A DNA stretch of 64,000 bases. It comes from CAWANP01 sp963783445 (lineage in GTDB: Bacteria > Chloroflexota > Anaerolineae > JAAYZQ01). Below the pieces are notes generated by a model that saw nothing but the letters and a program-made list of their open reading frames with translations, was not told the origin of the DNA and ran no database searches. This document shows, piece by piece, positions 27,015 to 35,737 of the stretch. The position numbers and the translations under genes were made by a program. The stretch covers positions 1 to 64,000 of the forward strand of contig CAWANP010000014.1 of NCBI GenBank assembly GCA_963783445.1. The letters run 5' to 3'. The stretch's first letter is position 1. Each line of letters opens with the position of its first letter.

Positions 27015-29081
27015 TTAACATCTGAATAGCTTCCCTTTCAAGGGTCGATGGATAGGCCATGACCCGCCCAGCGGCGGAGAGCGCAAGTGATATCTAACTT
27101 GAGCCTGACTGGCAGGTGGACTCACCATGTCGGGAGTATGGCCTTTGGCGGCCTGCGAGTAACCGAATCGACTTCAGCTTAGCGCTGTACTCAGGACAGC
27201 TATTCCTGTCGCGCCAGAAGGACCAAGTTCATAGAAATGCCGATCATCAGACCTGCCATTTGATTCATAAGCGCGCTGCGGTAGGGCATCTTGTCGGCTC
27301 CATGCAGCCGTTTCGCCAGACCGAACGAGCCCTCAAAGGAGAATCGCCTTTTCTGCGCTGCCTTGTAGGCTTTGGTCCGAGTATGCTCTCGGTTCTGCCA
27401 CCAGCGCTGATAAGCCGCCGGGCTTAGATGGAGGCGACGTGGCCCATCGGGTTGTTGTCCTTTGGGCAGACAGGTCTCTCGCTGTGGGCAAGAGGCACAG
27501 TCCTCCTTCTGTGCGCGGAAGAATCGTCTGCCATCCTTGTGAAGCTTGCCTGGCTGGAGGATTTTGCCTTCTGGACAATGAAGTTGACCCTCTTTCCACG
27601 TGTAACAATCAAGTGGCAGCCCATTGCCTGGTGACTGATAGCTGCGACTGGCGATGTGCCCTTGCAACTCGTGCTTGTCCAGTTTCTGATGAACCAAGTG
27701 GTAGTCTTGGGCACTGTCGGCCGCCACGGCCTTAGGGTAAGACGTCAGGCGTTCACAATGGGTCTCCAAGGCTGGGATCATTTGCTCATGTTGGACTATG
27801 TCCAGCGGTACGGTCTGCACCGCGGTAATGACCCCGTGCTGGTTGTCGATCAAAAAGCCCAACCAGTAGCCACATACCAGTCGTACATTGCTTACCCATC
27901 CCATCCGGGCATCAAGATCACCACGAGCATGGGGCAGCAAGCTCTTCAATCGTTGAGCCGCCTTCTTCAGCCAGCGACGTTGACCAGCCTCTTCTTGGGG
28001 AAGGTCAAGTTCTTCTTCTAATCCTGCCTCAACCAAGGACTGTATCGCCTGCTCCAACGAAAGATCCCACAGTGACTGGCCCTTGGCTTGCTGCTGATGA
28101 CGGGTCCAGCGCTCAACACTCTTCAAGACCCGCCTTGGTGCCTTGGCATCCTTCCGCAACCTTGCATTGTCCAGAACCTCAATGGCTATCTCGGCGGCCA
28201 GTACTCGTAAGGCCTCGAACATCGGTTGTTCCAGACCACCGCCTGCCTCTACTTGGTCCCAGTAGCGCAGCAAGGCTAGCGTCAGCAGTACTGCTCGCTC
28301 ATAGGGTGTCCAATGCCGAGCAGATGCAGCCACACCCGTCATATCGAAATGTACCAACTCGTTGGCAATCAACCCCGCATCCAGGCAACGAGCCACTACC
28401 CTGCTCAGGATGACCTCAAAACGGTCCACGCCCACTCGCTTGCGGAAAGTGTGCAGGGTACTATGGTCAGGAAGCTCTGTGAAGAGTCCAAATCCGCAGA
28501 ACCACCGATACAAGGGCGTTATTGCCACTTTCTCCAAAAGCCCGCATTCCGAAGCCACTGGCTCGACGAAGTAAAGGACCAAGAGTGCGAACATCTGAGC
28601 GGGCGCCCACGCTCGTTGTCCTGATTCGCTGTTCTTGTACAGTGGCGCACACAGGCGGTTGATGTCCGACCACCCGATGACCTGCCACAGCTTGACCAGT
28701 TGGTACTCACGTCGCACCAGCAGATGAAAGACGATCCAGCTTAACACGTCTACGCTCACTTGCTTCCAGCGCGGATAGCCGGGGACATCTTCTTCCATGG
28801 TCATGATTCGAAGCGGTGCGCTTAACCAGTGAGAATCGTCAACCCCATCTTGGAACCAAGCTTTGAGCAGGTTCCAAAACTGAGGGTTCATCAACCGGAC
28901 GGACAGACGCAGCGTCAACCACTCGGGTTCCCACCGAACGGAGCCAGCGTGTCCATAGCGTATCGTCGTCATGCCCTGCACCTCCAGTCTTCTTGCTCTA
29001 CACTCCGATCTTGACATGAATCGGCTAAAACCGCAAGAATCCAATCATAACGCGCAGGCAGGGAAGCTATTCAGTTGTTAA
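27015..29081. mobile_element. IS1182-like insertion sequence
   Basis: AACATCTGAATAGCTTCCCT at 27017-27036 is matched in inverted orientation by 29060-29079 (19 of 20 bases), with TTAA extending both ends by two bases. The element, about 2.07 kb, carries one transposase gene on the minus strand and about 180 bases of non-coding DNA at its left side. An obvious target duplication was not found. It separates the amine-degradation genes from the cysteine-synthase-like gene. Confidence 0.8.
27200..28972 (-). CDS. IS1182-family DDE transposase
   Basis: The start MTTIRYGHAG at 28972 follows GGAGGT by seven bases; the ATG at 29044 would add an unrelated tail. The 590-residue protein has the N-terminal DUF772-type domain ('LPDHSTLHTFRKRVGVDRFE'), the first catalytic Asp in 'LVHFDMTGVAASA', a long insert with many charged residues, 'AVAADSAQDYH' with the second Asp, a cysteine cluster ('DCASCPQRETC') and the C-terminal 'RRFSFEGSFGLAKRLHGADK' carrying the Glu. 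The arrangement and size fit IS1182. The frame is open from end to end, so the element may still be active. Confidence 0.85.
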   Translation of the reverse strand: MTTIRYGHAGSVRWEPEWLTLRLSVRLMNPQFWNLLKAWFQDGVDDSHWLSAPLRIMTMEEDVPGYPRWKQVSVDVLSWIVFHLLVRREYQLVKLWQVIGWSDINRLCAPLYKNSESGQRAWAPAQMFALLVLYFVEPVASECGLLEKVAITPLYRWFCGFGLFTELPDHSTLHTFRKRVGVDRFEVILSRVVARCLDAGLIANELVHFDMTGVAASARHWTPYERAVLLTLALLRYWDQVEAGGGLEQPMFEALRVLAAEIAIEVLDNARLRKDAKAPRRVLKSVERWTRHQQQAKGQSLWDLSLEQAIQSLVEAGLEEELDLPQEEAGQRRWLKKAAQRLKSLLPHARGDLDARMGWVSNVRLVCGYWLGFLIDNQHGVITAVQTVPLDIVQHEQMIPALETHCERLTSYPKAVAADSAQDYHLVHQKLDKHELQGHIASRSYQSPGNGLPLDCYTWKEGQLHCPEGKILQPGKLHKDGRRFFRAQKEDCASCPQRETCLPKGQQPDGPRRLHLSPAAYQRWWQNREHTRTKAYKAAQKRRFSFEGSFGLAKRLHGADKMPYRSALMNQMAGLMIGISMNLVLLARQE

Positions 29082-29155
29082 GTTACCATAAAGCTACCTT
29101 GTCCGATACACTCTTCAGCGCCGTGCTCTATGTGGTGAAGCCAACACCTGGCAGG

Positions 29156-29222
29156 AAAAGCGCGATGAATCGCGCACTGCGAACGTGTGCCGTACCGGGA
29201 GTAAACTCGTTCGCGTTAGGCG
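29156..29222 (+). repeat. 69-bp dispersed repeat, copy 2 (diverged)
   Basis: Starts GAAAAGCGCGATGAATCGCG and ends TTCGCGTTAGGCG; the middle differs more from copies 1 and 3. It sits 75 bases right of the insertion sequence and just before the cysteine-synthase-like gene. Confidence 0.65.
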
Positions 29223-29269
29223 ATCAAGTGCCGTCAGGCAAGGGGCAAGCTGAAAGGGAGCAGAATCGA

Positions 29270-30202
29270 ATGAGTATCAGTAGCAGTATCCTGCGGGCCA
29301 TTGGAAACACGTCGCTGGTGCAGCTGCGCCACGTTGTTCCACCTGGTTGTGCGAGAATCCTGGTCAAACTCGAATGGGAAAACCCCACCGGCAGTATGAA
29401 GGATCGCAAGGCGCATGCACTGATAGCGAGGGCCGAGCAAGATGGCCGGCTGAGACCAGGGTATACGGTCGTCGAGTACACCGGCGGCAGCACGGGCACG
29501 TCACTCGCACTGGTCTGCGTGGCCAAAGGTTACCGCCTTCGAATCATTACCTCCGATGCCTTCAGCCAGGATAAGCTAGATCAGATGTTGGCCTTTGGCG
29601 CGGAGCTCACGCTGATCCCAAGTGACGGTGGGCACACAACGAAGAAGTTGATTCAGAACATGATCGAGGCCGCCAGGCTCTACAGTCAGAGGCCGCGCAC
29701 CTACTGGACCGACCAACTCAACAATCGCGACAGCATCGCGGGCTACTACCCACTGGGTGAGGAAATCTGGACCCAGACCGCCGGCGAGGTTGATGCCTTT
29801 GTTCAATCCGTTGGTACCGGATCTTCGTCGCGAGGTGTGGCTACTGTGCTGAAACGCTATAATCACGATCTCAAGCTCACTGTCGTCGAGCCAGCCTCGT
29901 CGCCGGTGTTGTCGGGTGGGCAACCCGGGCCTCACAACATTGAGGGGACTGGAATTGGTTTCATGCCCCCATTGTGGGATCCATCTCTGGTAGATGAGAT
30001 CATTGCCGTGAGTACTGATGATGCGAAAGCCATGACCAGAAAGTTGGCCAGAGAGGAAGGACTGTTTGCTGGCACCTCCTCAGGCGCCAATGTCGTTGCA
30101 GCGATCCAGGTGGCGGAGAGGCTGGGGCCAAATGCCACGGTCGTTACCTTGATGGTGGATTCTGGTCTGAAATACCTCAGTACGGATGTTTACCGGAAAT
30201 GA
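29270..30202 (+). CDS. Cysteine synthase-family PLP enzyme
   Basis: From ATG 29270 the product of 310 residues opens 'ILRAIGNTSLVQLRHVVPP' and has the PLP lysine Lys44 in 'NPTGSMKDRKA', the phosphate-binding loop 'TGGSTGTSLA', 'VGTGSSSRG' and 'EGLFAGTSSGANV', all typical of CysK/CBS fold type II enzymes. 'IEGTGIGFMPPLWD' and 'VDEIIAVSTDDA' also match. The earlier in-frame ATG at 29075 runs through the dispersed repeat and is rejected. It could make cysteine or act on another beta-substituted amino acid; no serine acetyltransferase is nearby, so the substrate is left open. The gene is intact. Confidence 0.85.
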   Translation: MSISSSILRAIGNTSLVQLRHVVPPGCARILVKLEWENPTGSMKDRKAHALIARAEQDGRLRPGYTVVEYTGGSTGTSLALVCVAKGYRLRIITSDAFSQDKLDQMLAFGAELTLIPSDGGHTTKKLIQNMIEAARLYSQRPRTYWTDQLNNRDSIAGYYPLGEEIWTQTAGEVDAFVQSVGTGSSSRGVATVLKRYNHDLKLTVVEPASSPVLSGGQPGPHNIEGTGIGFMPPLWDPSLVDEIIAVSTDDAKAMTRKLAREEGLFAGTSSGANVVAAIQVAERLGPNATVVTLMVDSGLKYLSTDVYRK

Positions 30203-30251
30203 AGAAGCCCAAGTTGGGTGGGGTCTTTCGCCGAGCCCGAGTCCTGTCTGG

Positions 30252-30320
30252 AGAAGCGCGATGAATCGCGCACTACGAACGGATGGTACCCTGATGGGGA
30301 GTGGCCGTTTGTAGTAGGCG
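30252..30320 (+). repeat. 69-bp dispersed repeat, copy 3
   Basis: AGAAGCGCGATGAATCGCGC through GTAGTAGGCG, nearly identical to copy 1 including 'ACTACGAACGGATGGT' and 'CCTGATGGGGAGT'. It ends 58 bases before the flavoprotein start. Confidence 0.7.
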
Positions 30321-30378
30321 TCCTTCGGCATCGCTCAGGATATGCTTCAGCGCCGGTTTTTCACCAACGGAGGGAACC

Positions 30379-31905
30379 ATGAAAGTCGCGATCATCGGCT
30401 CAGGCGTTGCAGGGCTCACAGCCGGCGCAACCCTGGCGCAGGCCGGGCACGAGGTGACGGTATTCGAACAATACCATTGCCCAGGGGGCGTCACGGCGCC
30501 CTATGAACGCGGAGGCTATCGCTGGGATCTGGGGCAACTGGTCATCGAAGGCCTGGCGCCGGATGAACCGCTGGGCGCTATCCTGGCGGACCTGGGTCTG
30601 ACCGAGCGGGTGCCGGTGCGCATCGAGGACCGCGGCTATGTCTTTCCCGATTTTGAGCTGGAAAAACCGGAGGAATACGCGGGTCCAGCCTGGCGCATGG
30701 AACGGCTGAAAGAGGTCTTTCCCCAGGAGGCCGAAGGGCTGGACCACTACTGGGCCGACTATCTGCGTTTCACGTCGGTCATGACCTTTGCGCGGCGTAT
30801 GGAAGCGGCCAGCGGCCTGAGCGCCCAGTACTGGAAGCTGAGGCTGTACCTGAAGGCGCTGCCCCTGCTCAAGAAGCAGGGCTGGAACGCCCAGCAGTTG
30901 ATGGATTCCTACTTTGAGTCGGAGAAGCTCAAGCTGGTCTTTACCTCTATCCTGGCCGACTTTTTCACGCCGACGACCGAGTTCCCCGGCCTGGGTGTCT
31001 TTGCCGTGAACCCCGAGGCGTCGTTCGACAAGCGTATGCCCCGGGAGCTGGCCAAAGACACGGTGCAGTTGTACTACTATGACATTCTGGGTGGGATAGG
31101 CAGGCTAGTCGGGGCGCTGGTGGACAAGATCGAAGCCCACGGCGGCGCGGTCCTTTCCGGGCGCGAGATCACCCGGATCGTGGTGGTGGGTGGACGCGCG
31201 ACCGCTGTGGAGGATGCTTCAGGCGATCGCATCCCGGCCGATGTCGTGGTCGCCTCTGGCGGGGCGCGGGAGACCTTTTTCAAGCTGGTGGGCGAGGAGC
31301 ACCTGCCGCAGGAGTTTGCCGATCGCGTCCGTGCCGTACCACTAATGGACTCGGTCTTTATGGTACACCTGGGCGTCGATTTTGACCCTTCGCCCCATGT
31401 CCATGGTGTCTGTACCTACTACTATGGCACCTATGAACTCGACCGGGCGCTGGCCGAGAACAAGGCCGGCCTCTACCACGAGGGCAGGGACGGTTTTGTG
31501 GTCCACATTCCTTCCCTGCATTCGCCCGAGATGGCGCCGCCGGGGCATCAGGCCATGACCATCTATACCATCTGCCCCGACACGCTCCAGGAGGGCGGCT
31601 GGGAGGAGCGCAAAGAGGAATTCGCCGATAAGCTGATCGACTATGCCGCCGAACAGATCCCGGGCCTGCGGGAGCATATCAGAACCTGTGAGATCCTGAC
31701 CCCGGAGGACTGGCGAGTGCGGACGCACCTGGACCACCACGCCTTTGGCGGCATCAAGCCGGTGCTGGACGCGTGGCGGGTGCCGCACAAGACGCCGGTG
31801 GAGGGTCTGTGGTTCGTGGGCGCCCAATCAGAGAGCGGCGGCGGCGTGAACAACGTCATGCCGGGGGCCTACAAGACGGCCAAGGCGATTGCGGGCGGGG
31901 GCTAG
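30379..31905 (+). CDS. CrtI/phytoene-desaturase-like FAD oxidoreductase
   Basis: ATG 30379 follows GGAGGGAACC. The 508-residue protein begins with the FAD dinucleotide motif 'VAIIGSGVAGLTAGATLAQA' and the conserved 'GGVTAPYERGGYRWDLGQ' segment, and ends with 'GLWFVGAQSESGGGVNNVMP', the second FAD segment of the amine-oxidase/CrtI superfamily. Such enzymes desaturate or oxidise hydrophobic substrates; in Chloroflexota many close forms have no known substrate. No other carotenoid genes are near, so a carotenoid role is doubtful. A degraded tandem copy follows immediately. Confidence 0.8.
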   Translation: MKVAIIGSGVAGLTAGATLAQAGHEVTVFEQYHCPGGVTAPYERGGYRWDLGQLVIEGLAPDEPLGAILADLGLTERVPVRIEDRGYVFPDFELEKPEEYAGPAWRMERLKEVFPQEAEGLDHYWADYLRFTSVMTFARRMEAASGLSAQYWKLRLYLKALPLLKKQGWNAQQLMDSYFESEKLKLVFTSILADFFTPTTEFPGLGVFAVNPEASFDKRMPRELAKDTVQLYYYDILGGIGRLVGALVDKIEAHGGAVLSGREITRIVVVGGRATAVEDASGDRIPADVVVASGGARETFFKLVGEEHLPQEFADRVRAVPLMDSVFMVHLGVDFDPSPHVHGVCTYYYGTYELDRALAENKAGLYHEGRDGFVVHIPSLHSPEMAPPGHQAMTIYTICPDTLQEGGWEERKEEFADKLIDYAAEQIPGLREHIRTCEILTPEDWRVRTHLDHHAFGGIKPVLDAWRVPHKTPVEGLWFVGAQSESGGGVNNVMPGAYKTAKAIAGGG

Positions 31906-31978
31906 GGCGGACGGCAGGCGATGGATGACAGACGACGGACGGTAGACGACAGATGATGGACGGCGGACAGAAGGCAGG
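31906..31978 (+). repeat. GACGG/GACAG-rich low-complexity tract
   Basis: Degenerate GACGG, GACAG and GATGG units fill the gap between the intact flavoprotein gene and its truncated copy (for example GACGACGGACGGTAGACGAC). The coding match of the second copy begins right after it, so the tract marks the breakpoint of the duplication or deletion. Confidence 0.55.
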
Positions 31979-31980
31979 TC

Positions 31981-33430
31981 ACGGCCCCTACGAGCGCGGC
32001 GGCTACCGGTGGGATCTGGGCCAGCTTCTCATCGAAGGCCTGGGGCCTGATGAGCCGCTGGGCAGCATCCTGGCCACGCTGGGCCTGACCGAGAAGGTCC
32101 CCGTGCGCGCCGAGGATCGTGGCTACGTCTTTCCCGATTTTGCCCTGGAAAAGCCAGAGGAATACCAGGGCTTCCAGTGGCGCATCAACCGCCTCAAAGA
32201 GCTGTTTCCCGGGGAGGAGGCCGGGCCTGGACCGCTACTGGGCCGACTATTTGCGCTTTACCAGCCTGATGACCTTTGCCCGGCGCATGGAGGCGTCCAG
32301 CGGCGCAAGCGCCCTCTATTGGAAGCTGAGGCTCTACCTGAAGGTCCTGCCCTTCCTGTCCAGGCAGAACTGGAGCGCCCAGCAGGTGATGGACGACTAT
32401 TTCGAATCAGACCGGCTCAAGATGGTCTTTACCTCCATATTGGCCGACTTTTTCACGGCCCCCAGCGACTTTCCCGGGCTGGGGGTCTTTGCCCTGAATC
32501 CCGAGGTCTCTTTTGACAAGCGTATGCCCCGGGAACTGGCTGAGGACACGGTCCAGGTCTACCTTGTACGACGTATTGGGCGGCGCCGGCACCCTGGTCA
32601 ACGCCCTGGTGGGCAGCATCGAAGTCGCACGGAGGCACAGTGCACACCAGCCGCCCCGTCACCAAGATCGTGGTGGAAAAGGGTCGGGTCGACAGGCGTG
32701 ATGGACAAGGATGCGGAGGCGACTGCGTCCCGCAGACGTCGTTATCGCCTCTGGCGGCGCCAAAAAGACCTTCCTGGAGCTGGTCGGCGCAGGAGCACCT
32801 GCCCCCCGAATTCGTCGAAAACGTGCGAAATATCCCCCTGATGGATTCGGTCTTTATGCTACACCTGGGTGTGGATTTCGACCCCTCTCCCCACGTGCAT
32901 GGCGTCTGCACCTACTACTATGGAACCTATGAGATCGACCGGGCCCTGGCCGATGGGACAGGATGGCGTGTATCACGAGGGGCGGGATGGGTTTGTCATC
33001 CATATCCCCAGCCTTCATTCGCCCGAGATGGCGCCTCCGGGGCACCAGGCCATGACCATCTATACCATCTGCCCCGATACGCTCAGGGATGGGGATTGGG
33101 AGGAACTCAAAGAAGAGTATGCTGACAAACTGATCGCCTATGCCGAGGAACGACATCCCCGGGTCTGAGCGATCACATCCAGGTGCTGCGAGATCTTGAC
33201 CCCCAAGGAATGGCGGGTCCAGGACCGACCTCGACCACCACGCTTTTGGCGGCATCAAGCCGGTGCTCGGCGCGTGGCGGGTGCCCTTCAAGACCCCCAT
33301 AGAGGGACTGTGGTTCGTGGGCGCCCAGTCGGAGAGCGGCGGCGGCGTCAACAATGTGATGCCGGGGGCATACAAGACGGCCAAGGCGATTGCGGGCGGG
33401 GGCTGGGCGGACGATGGAGACACAAAGAGC
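31981..33430 (+). pseudogene. Truncated, frameshifted tandem copy of the CrtI-like gene
   Basis: Homology to the preceding gene begins at 'GPYERGGYRWDLGQLLIEGL', so about 35-40 N-terminal residues including the FAD glycine motif are missing. Frame changes near 32228, 32570, 32625, 32690, 32780, 32960, 33165 and 33220 break the rest, which nevertheless aligns to the C-terminus ('FGGIKPVLGAWRVPFKTPIE', 'GLWFVGAQSESGGGVNNVMP'). Loss of the cofactor motif cannot be a sequencing indel, so this copy is dead unless the N-terminus was deleted during assembly. Divergence from the intact copy is moderate, so the duplication is not brand new. Confidence 0.8.
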
Positions 33431-33540
33431 GCAGCACGAACGAAACTCGCTCGGGCTGGAATTGGGCCTAGCTTGCTGAACACCAGGGCGTGGATTGGGG
33501 GCCATGCCGAGCAGAAGGTGAGAGCAGTATCCCCTGACTC

Positions 33541-33804
33541 GCTCGCGCTGGACCATAGTCCAGCGCACTCGCCGCCAAAGCGTGGACTGTGGTCCACGCG
33601 GAGCGCTTGAAGAGCAGGGCCGGCTGTCGTGTTCAGGGGCCAAGCCTCGCTTGCGCTGGACCACAGTCCAGCGCATTTGCTGCCAAGGCGTGGACTGCGG
33701 TCCATTCAGAGTAAGTGAAGGGGGCCCTCTCACTGGCGCCCGCTCCCTCAGCACCCCAGTCAAGCGTGCTCGCTACCAAAGCGTGGACCAAGTCCACGCA
33801 GAGC
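33541..33804. repeat. Three tandem hairpin-forming repeat units
   Basis: Unit 1 (33541-33608) has CGCTGGACCATAGTCCAGCG followed by GCGTGGACTGTGGTCCACGC; unit 2 (33647-33713) repeats TGCGCTGGACCACAGTCCAG and GGCGTGGACTGCGGTCC; unit 3 (33766-33804) keeps only the second hairpin (GCGTGGACCAAGTCCACGC). Each palindrome is a short perfect or near-perfect stem with TGGAC/GTCCA arms. The region 33434-33840 has no gene. Confidence 0.7.
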
Positions 33805-33840
33805 AAAGGAAGGAGAGCCCCCTGGCTCCAGCAAGGTACG

Positions 33841-34491
33841 CTATTCCGTGAGCTTGCTGTAGTAGGAGTGGCTGGTGTACAGGGCGGCGACGGGGTTGTG
33901 GCCCAGGACCCGGTCCTTGGCGACCAGGACCGTCACCGGCGCTTTGGAGTGCATGAAGAACAAACTGTCGTGGCCCACGCAGAGGCCGATGACGACGTTG
34001 AGCTGGCAGCCGGCCTTGTCCAGCAGCGCCGCCTGGCCCACGGGGCTGCACAGGCCCTCAAACTGCCCCGGGGTGATCTTGTCCTCATCCTTCAGCCCGA
34101 TGGCTTCCTTGGGGATCGTGCCGACCTTGCAGCAGGCGGTATAAACCTCAAAGCCCCCAGCCATAAAGATCTCGCGCGCCGCCCGAGCTTCGCGCATGAG
34201 TCCCACGCAGTGGGCGATGCCCAGCTTGGTGGCGCCGATGCGCCGGGCAAAATCCATGATCTCCTCGACGCGGGTACTCTCGCAGTAGCCGGCGGCTTCG
34301 GTGCGGGCTGACTCGACCGCCAGTTTCCTGACCTTCTCATCCTGGAGATAGACCTGCTCGACCTCGGCCAGCAGCTCTTCCTCGTGCGGTACGGGGCAGA
34401 AGCCCGGGTGTTGCTTCTTGCCTGGCTCGGCGCTGCAGGCGCGCACGCCGCAGATGGCGCAGACAGGTCCGGTATAGTCGTCCTTGCTCAT
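33841..34491 (-). CDS. DUF1847 metal-binding-like protein
   Basis: The 216-residue protein shows the DUF1847 pattern: N-terminal cysteines ('PVCAICGVRACSAEPGKKQH', then 'GFCP'), 'YLQDEKVRKLAVESARTEAA', 'KLGIAHCVGLMREA', 'VYTACCKVGTIPKE' and the end 'LGHNPVAALYTSHSYYSKL'. At least nine cysteines and conserved histidines suggest a metal or iron-sulfur site. The function is unknown in the family. The gene is divergent from the MBL-fold gene and separated from it by 235 bases that hold the latter's promoter. Confidence 0.85.
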   Translation of the reverse strand: MSKDDYTGPVCAICGVRACSAEPGKKQHPGFCPVPHEEELLAEVEQVYLQDEKVRKLAVESARTEAAGYCESTRVEEIMDFARRIGATKLGIAHCVGLMREARAAREIFMAGGFEVYTACCKVGTIPKEAIGLKDEDKITPGQFEGLCSPVGQAALLDKAGCQLNVVIGLCVGHDSLFFMHSKAPVTVLVAKDRVLGHNPVAALYTSHSYYSKLTE

Positions 34492-34620
34492 GGTGTCCTC
34501 CTTGACGGTACTTTCTGGTGCTTCAGGGTATAGGCAGGCCTACTATAACACCACCAGGCGGCTCTTGTCAATTGCCGGGCTCGAAGTCTCAGAGCAATCG
34601 CATCCAGCAGCACGGGTAGC

Positions 34621-34649
34621 TTGTCCGCTGCGCGCGGTGATGGTATACT
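34621..34649 (+). promoter_or_regulatory. Promoter of MBL-fold gene
   Basis: TTGTCC (34621-34626), 17-base spacer, TATACT (34644-34649) preceded by TGG. It lies about 75 bases before ATG 34727. Confidence 0.5.
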
Positions 34650-34726
34650 GTTCTTGGCCGCAAGGGGGCTGGGGTTCATCCACACGGTACGGGCGAGGTG
34701 CCAGGGCGAAAGGAGCAAGGGACCCA

Positions 34727-35548
34727 ATGGAGAAAAAAGTCTATCGGTTCAGCGTCGGTGATCTGGCGTGCGCGGCGATCCTGGATTTCACCCGGATGCG
34801 GGAGGTACGGGAGCTGGTGGCCAACCCCGAAGAAGAGGTGCCCGCAGCGGTGCCCGCGGGGCAAGTCGTCGGCGACTATAGCTGCCTGTTCGTCCAGACC
34901 GGCCAGCACAAGGTCCTGTTTGATGCCGGTTTCGGGAACCGCCTGGACTATGCCCAGGGGAGCCTGCTGGCGAACTTGGGCTTGATGGCCGTCGGGCCGG
35001 GCGATGTCGACAGGCTGGTCATCACCCACGCCGATGGCGATCACATCGGCGGCATCCTGGACGAGCGCGGCGAGCCGGTTTTCCCAAATGCGCGCTACGT
35101 CCTGTGGCAGGGGGGCTGGGACTACTGGTCATCCGCCGCCGCGTCCGTGGATTGGCCCGAGGAGCGGGTGGCTTCCAGCCGGGGCACCTACGCGGCCATC
35201 GCGGATCGACTGGATCTGGTGGGCGCCGAGACGGACTTTCTTCCGGGCTTCCGGCTGGTCCCGGCCACAGGGCACAAGCCGGACCACGTGGCGGTGCGCA
35301 TCACGTCCAGGGGCGAGCACCTGCTCCATCTCGCCGATGGCGCGGTCCATCCCCTCTTTCTGGATTTCCCCGACCTCTACTCAATCTTTGACCTGATGCC
35401 CGAGGAGGCCCTGGCCTGCAAGCGACAGCTTTTGGACTGGGCGGCTGTCGAGGGAGCCCTGGTCTTTGCCCCCCACTTTCCATTTCCGGGATTGGGCCAG
35501 GTCCGCAAAGAGGGGGACGGCTGGCAGTGGCAGCCGGCAGGCCACTAG
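34727..35548 (+). CDS. MBL-fold metallohydrolase, variant metal motif
   Basis: ATG 34727 follows AAAGGAG. The 273-residue protein has the metallo-beta-lactamase fold order: 'HKVLFDAGFGNRL', the metal motif 'VITHADGDHIGG' (His101, Asp103, Asp105, His106; the usual second His is Asp), 'PATGHKPDHVAV' with His183, 'LLHLADGAVHPLF' with the bridging Asp, and 'VFAPHFPFPG' near the end. The layout is that of lactonase-like or alkyl-hydrolase members. The exchanged ligand is an observation; whether it changes the metal is inference. The gene is intact and not clearly in an operon. Confidence 0.8.
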   Translation: MEKKVYRFSVGDLACAAILDFTRMREVRELVANPEEEVPAAVPAGQVVGDYSCLFVQTGQHKVLFDAGFGNRLDYAQGSLLANLGLMAVGPGDVDRLVITHADGDHIGGILDERGEPVFPNARYVLWQGGWDYWSSAAASVDWPEERVASSRGTYAAIADRLDLVGAETDFLPGFRLVPATGHKPDHVAVRITSRGEHLLHLADGAVHPLFLDFPDLYSIFDLMPEEALACKRQLLDWAAVEGALVFAPHFPFPGLGQVRKEGDGWQWQPAGH

Positions 35549-35737
35549 GTGGCATTCTCGCCAAGTGGGTGCGATTCCGGCACTGTCGTAAACAGGCGGT
35601 GCAAGATTCAGAAGGTCAACATCAAGTACATCTAGCGTCTGTCCATGAACCGACAGGTTGGGGCGCTGCATCTTGGTCAACATCTACTGCAAGACGTCCT
35701 TTCCGGTTCTGTCAAGGTGTTCACAAAGAAGCCAAGA

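Noticed and set aside
29075..29269. N-terminal extension of the cysteine-synthase-like protein
   Set aside because: It reads through the insertion-sequence flank and the 69-bp repeat; the conserved domain begins at 29270.
30379..31905. Carotenoid biosynthesis gene cluster
   Set aside because: Only a CrtI-like flavoprotein is present; no phytoene synthase or cyclase nearby.
33263..33610. 115-residue separate gene after the flavoprotein copy
   Set aside because: The first half is the C-terminus of the broken CrtI-like copy and the second half is non-coding repeat.
33541..33804. CRISPR array
   Set aside because: The three units are palindromic, of unequal length and lack regular spacers; no cas genes are present.
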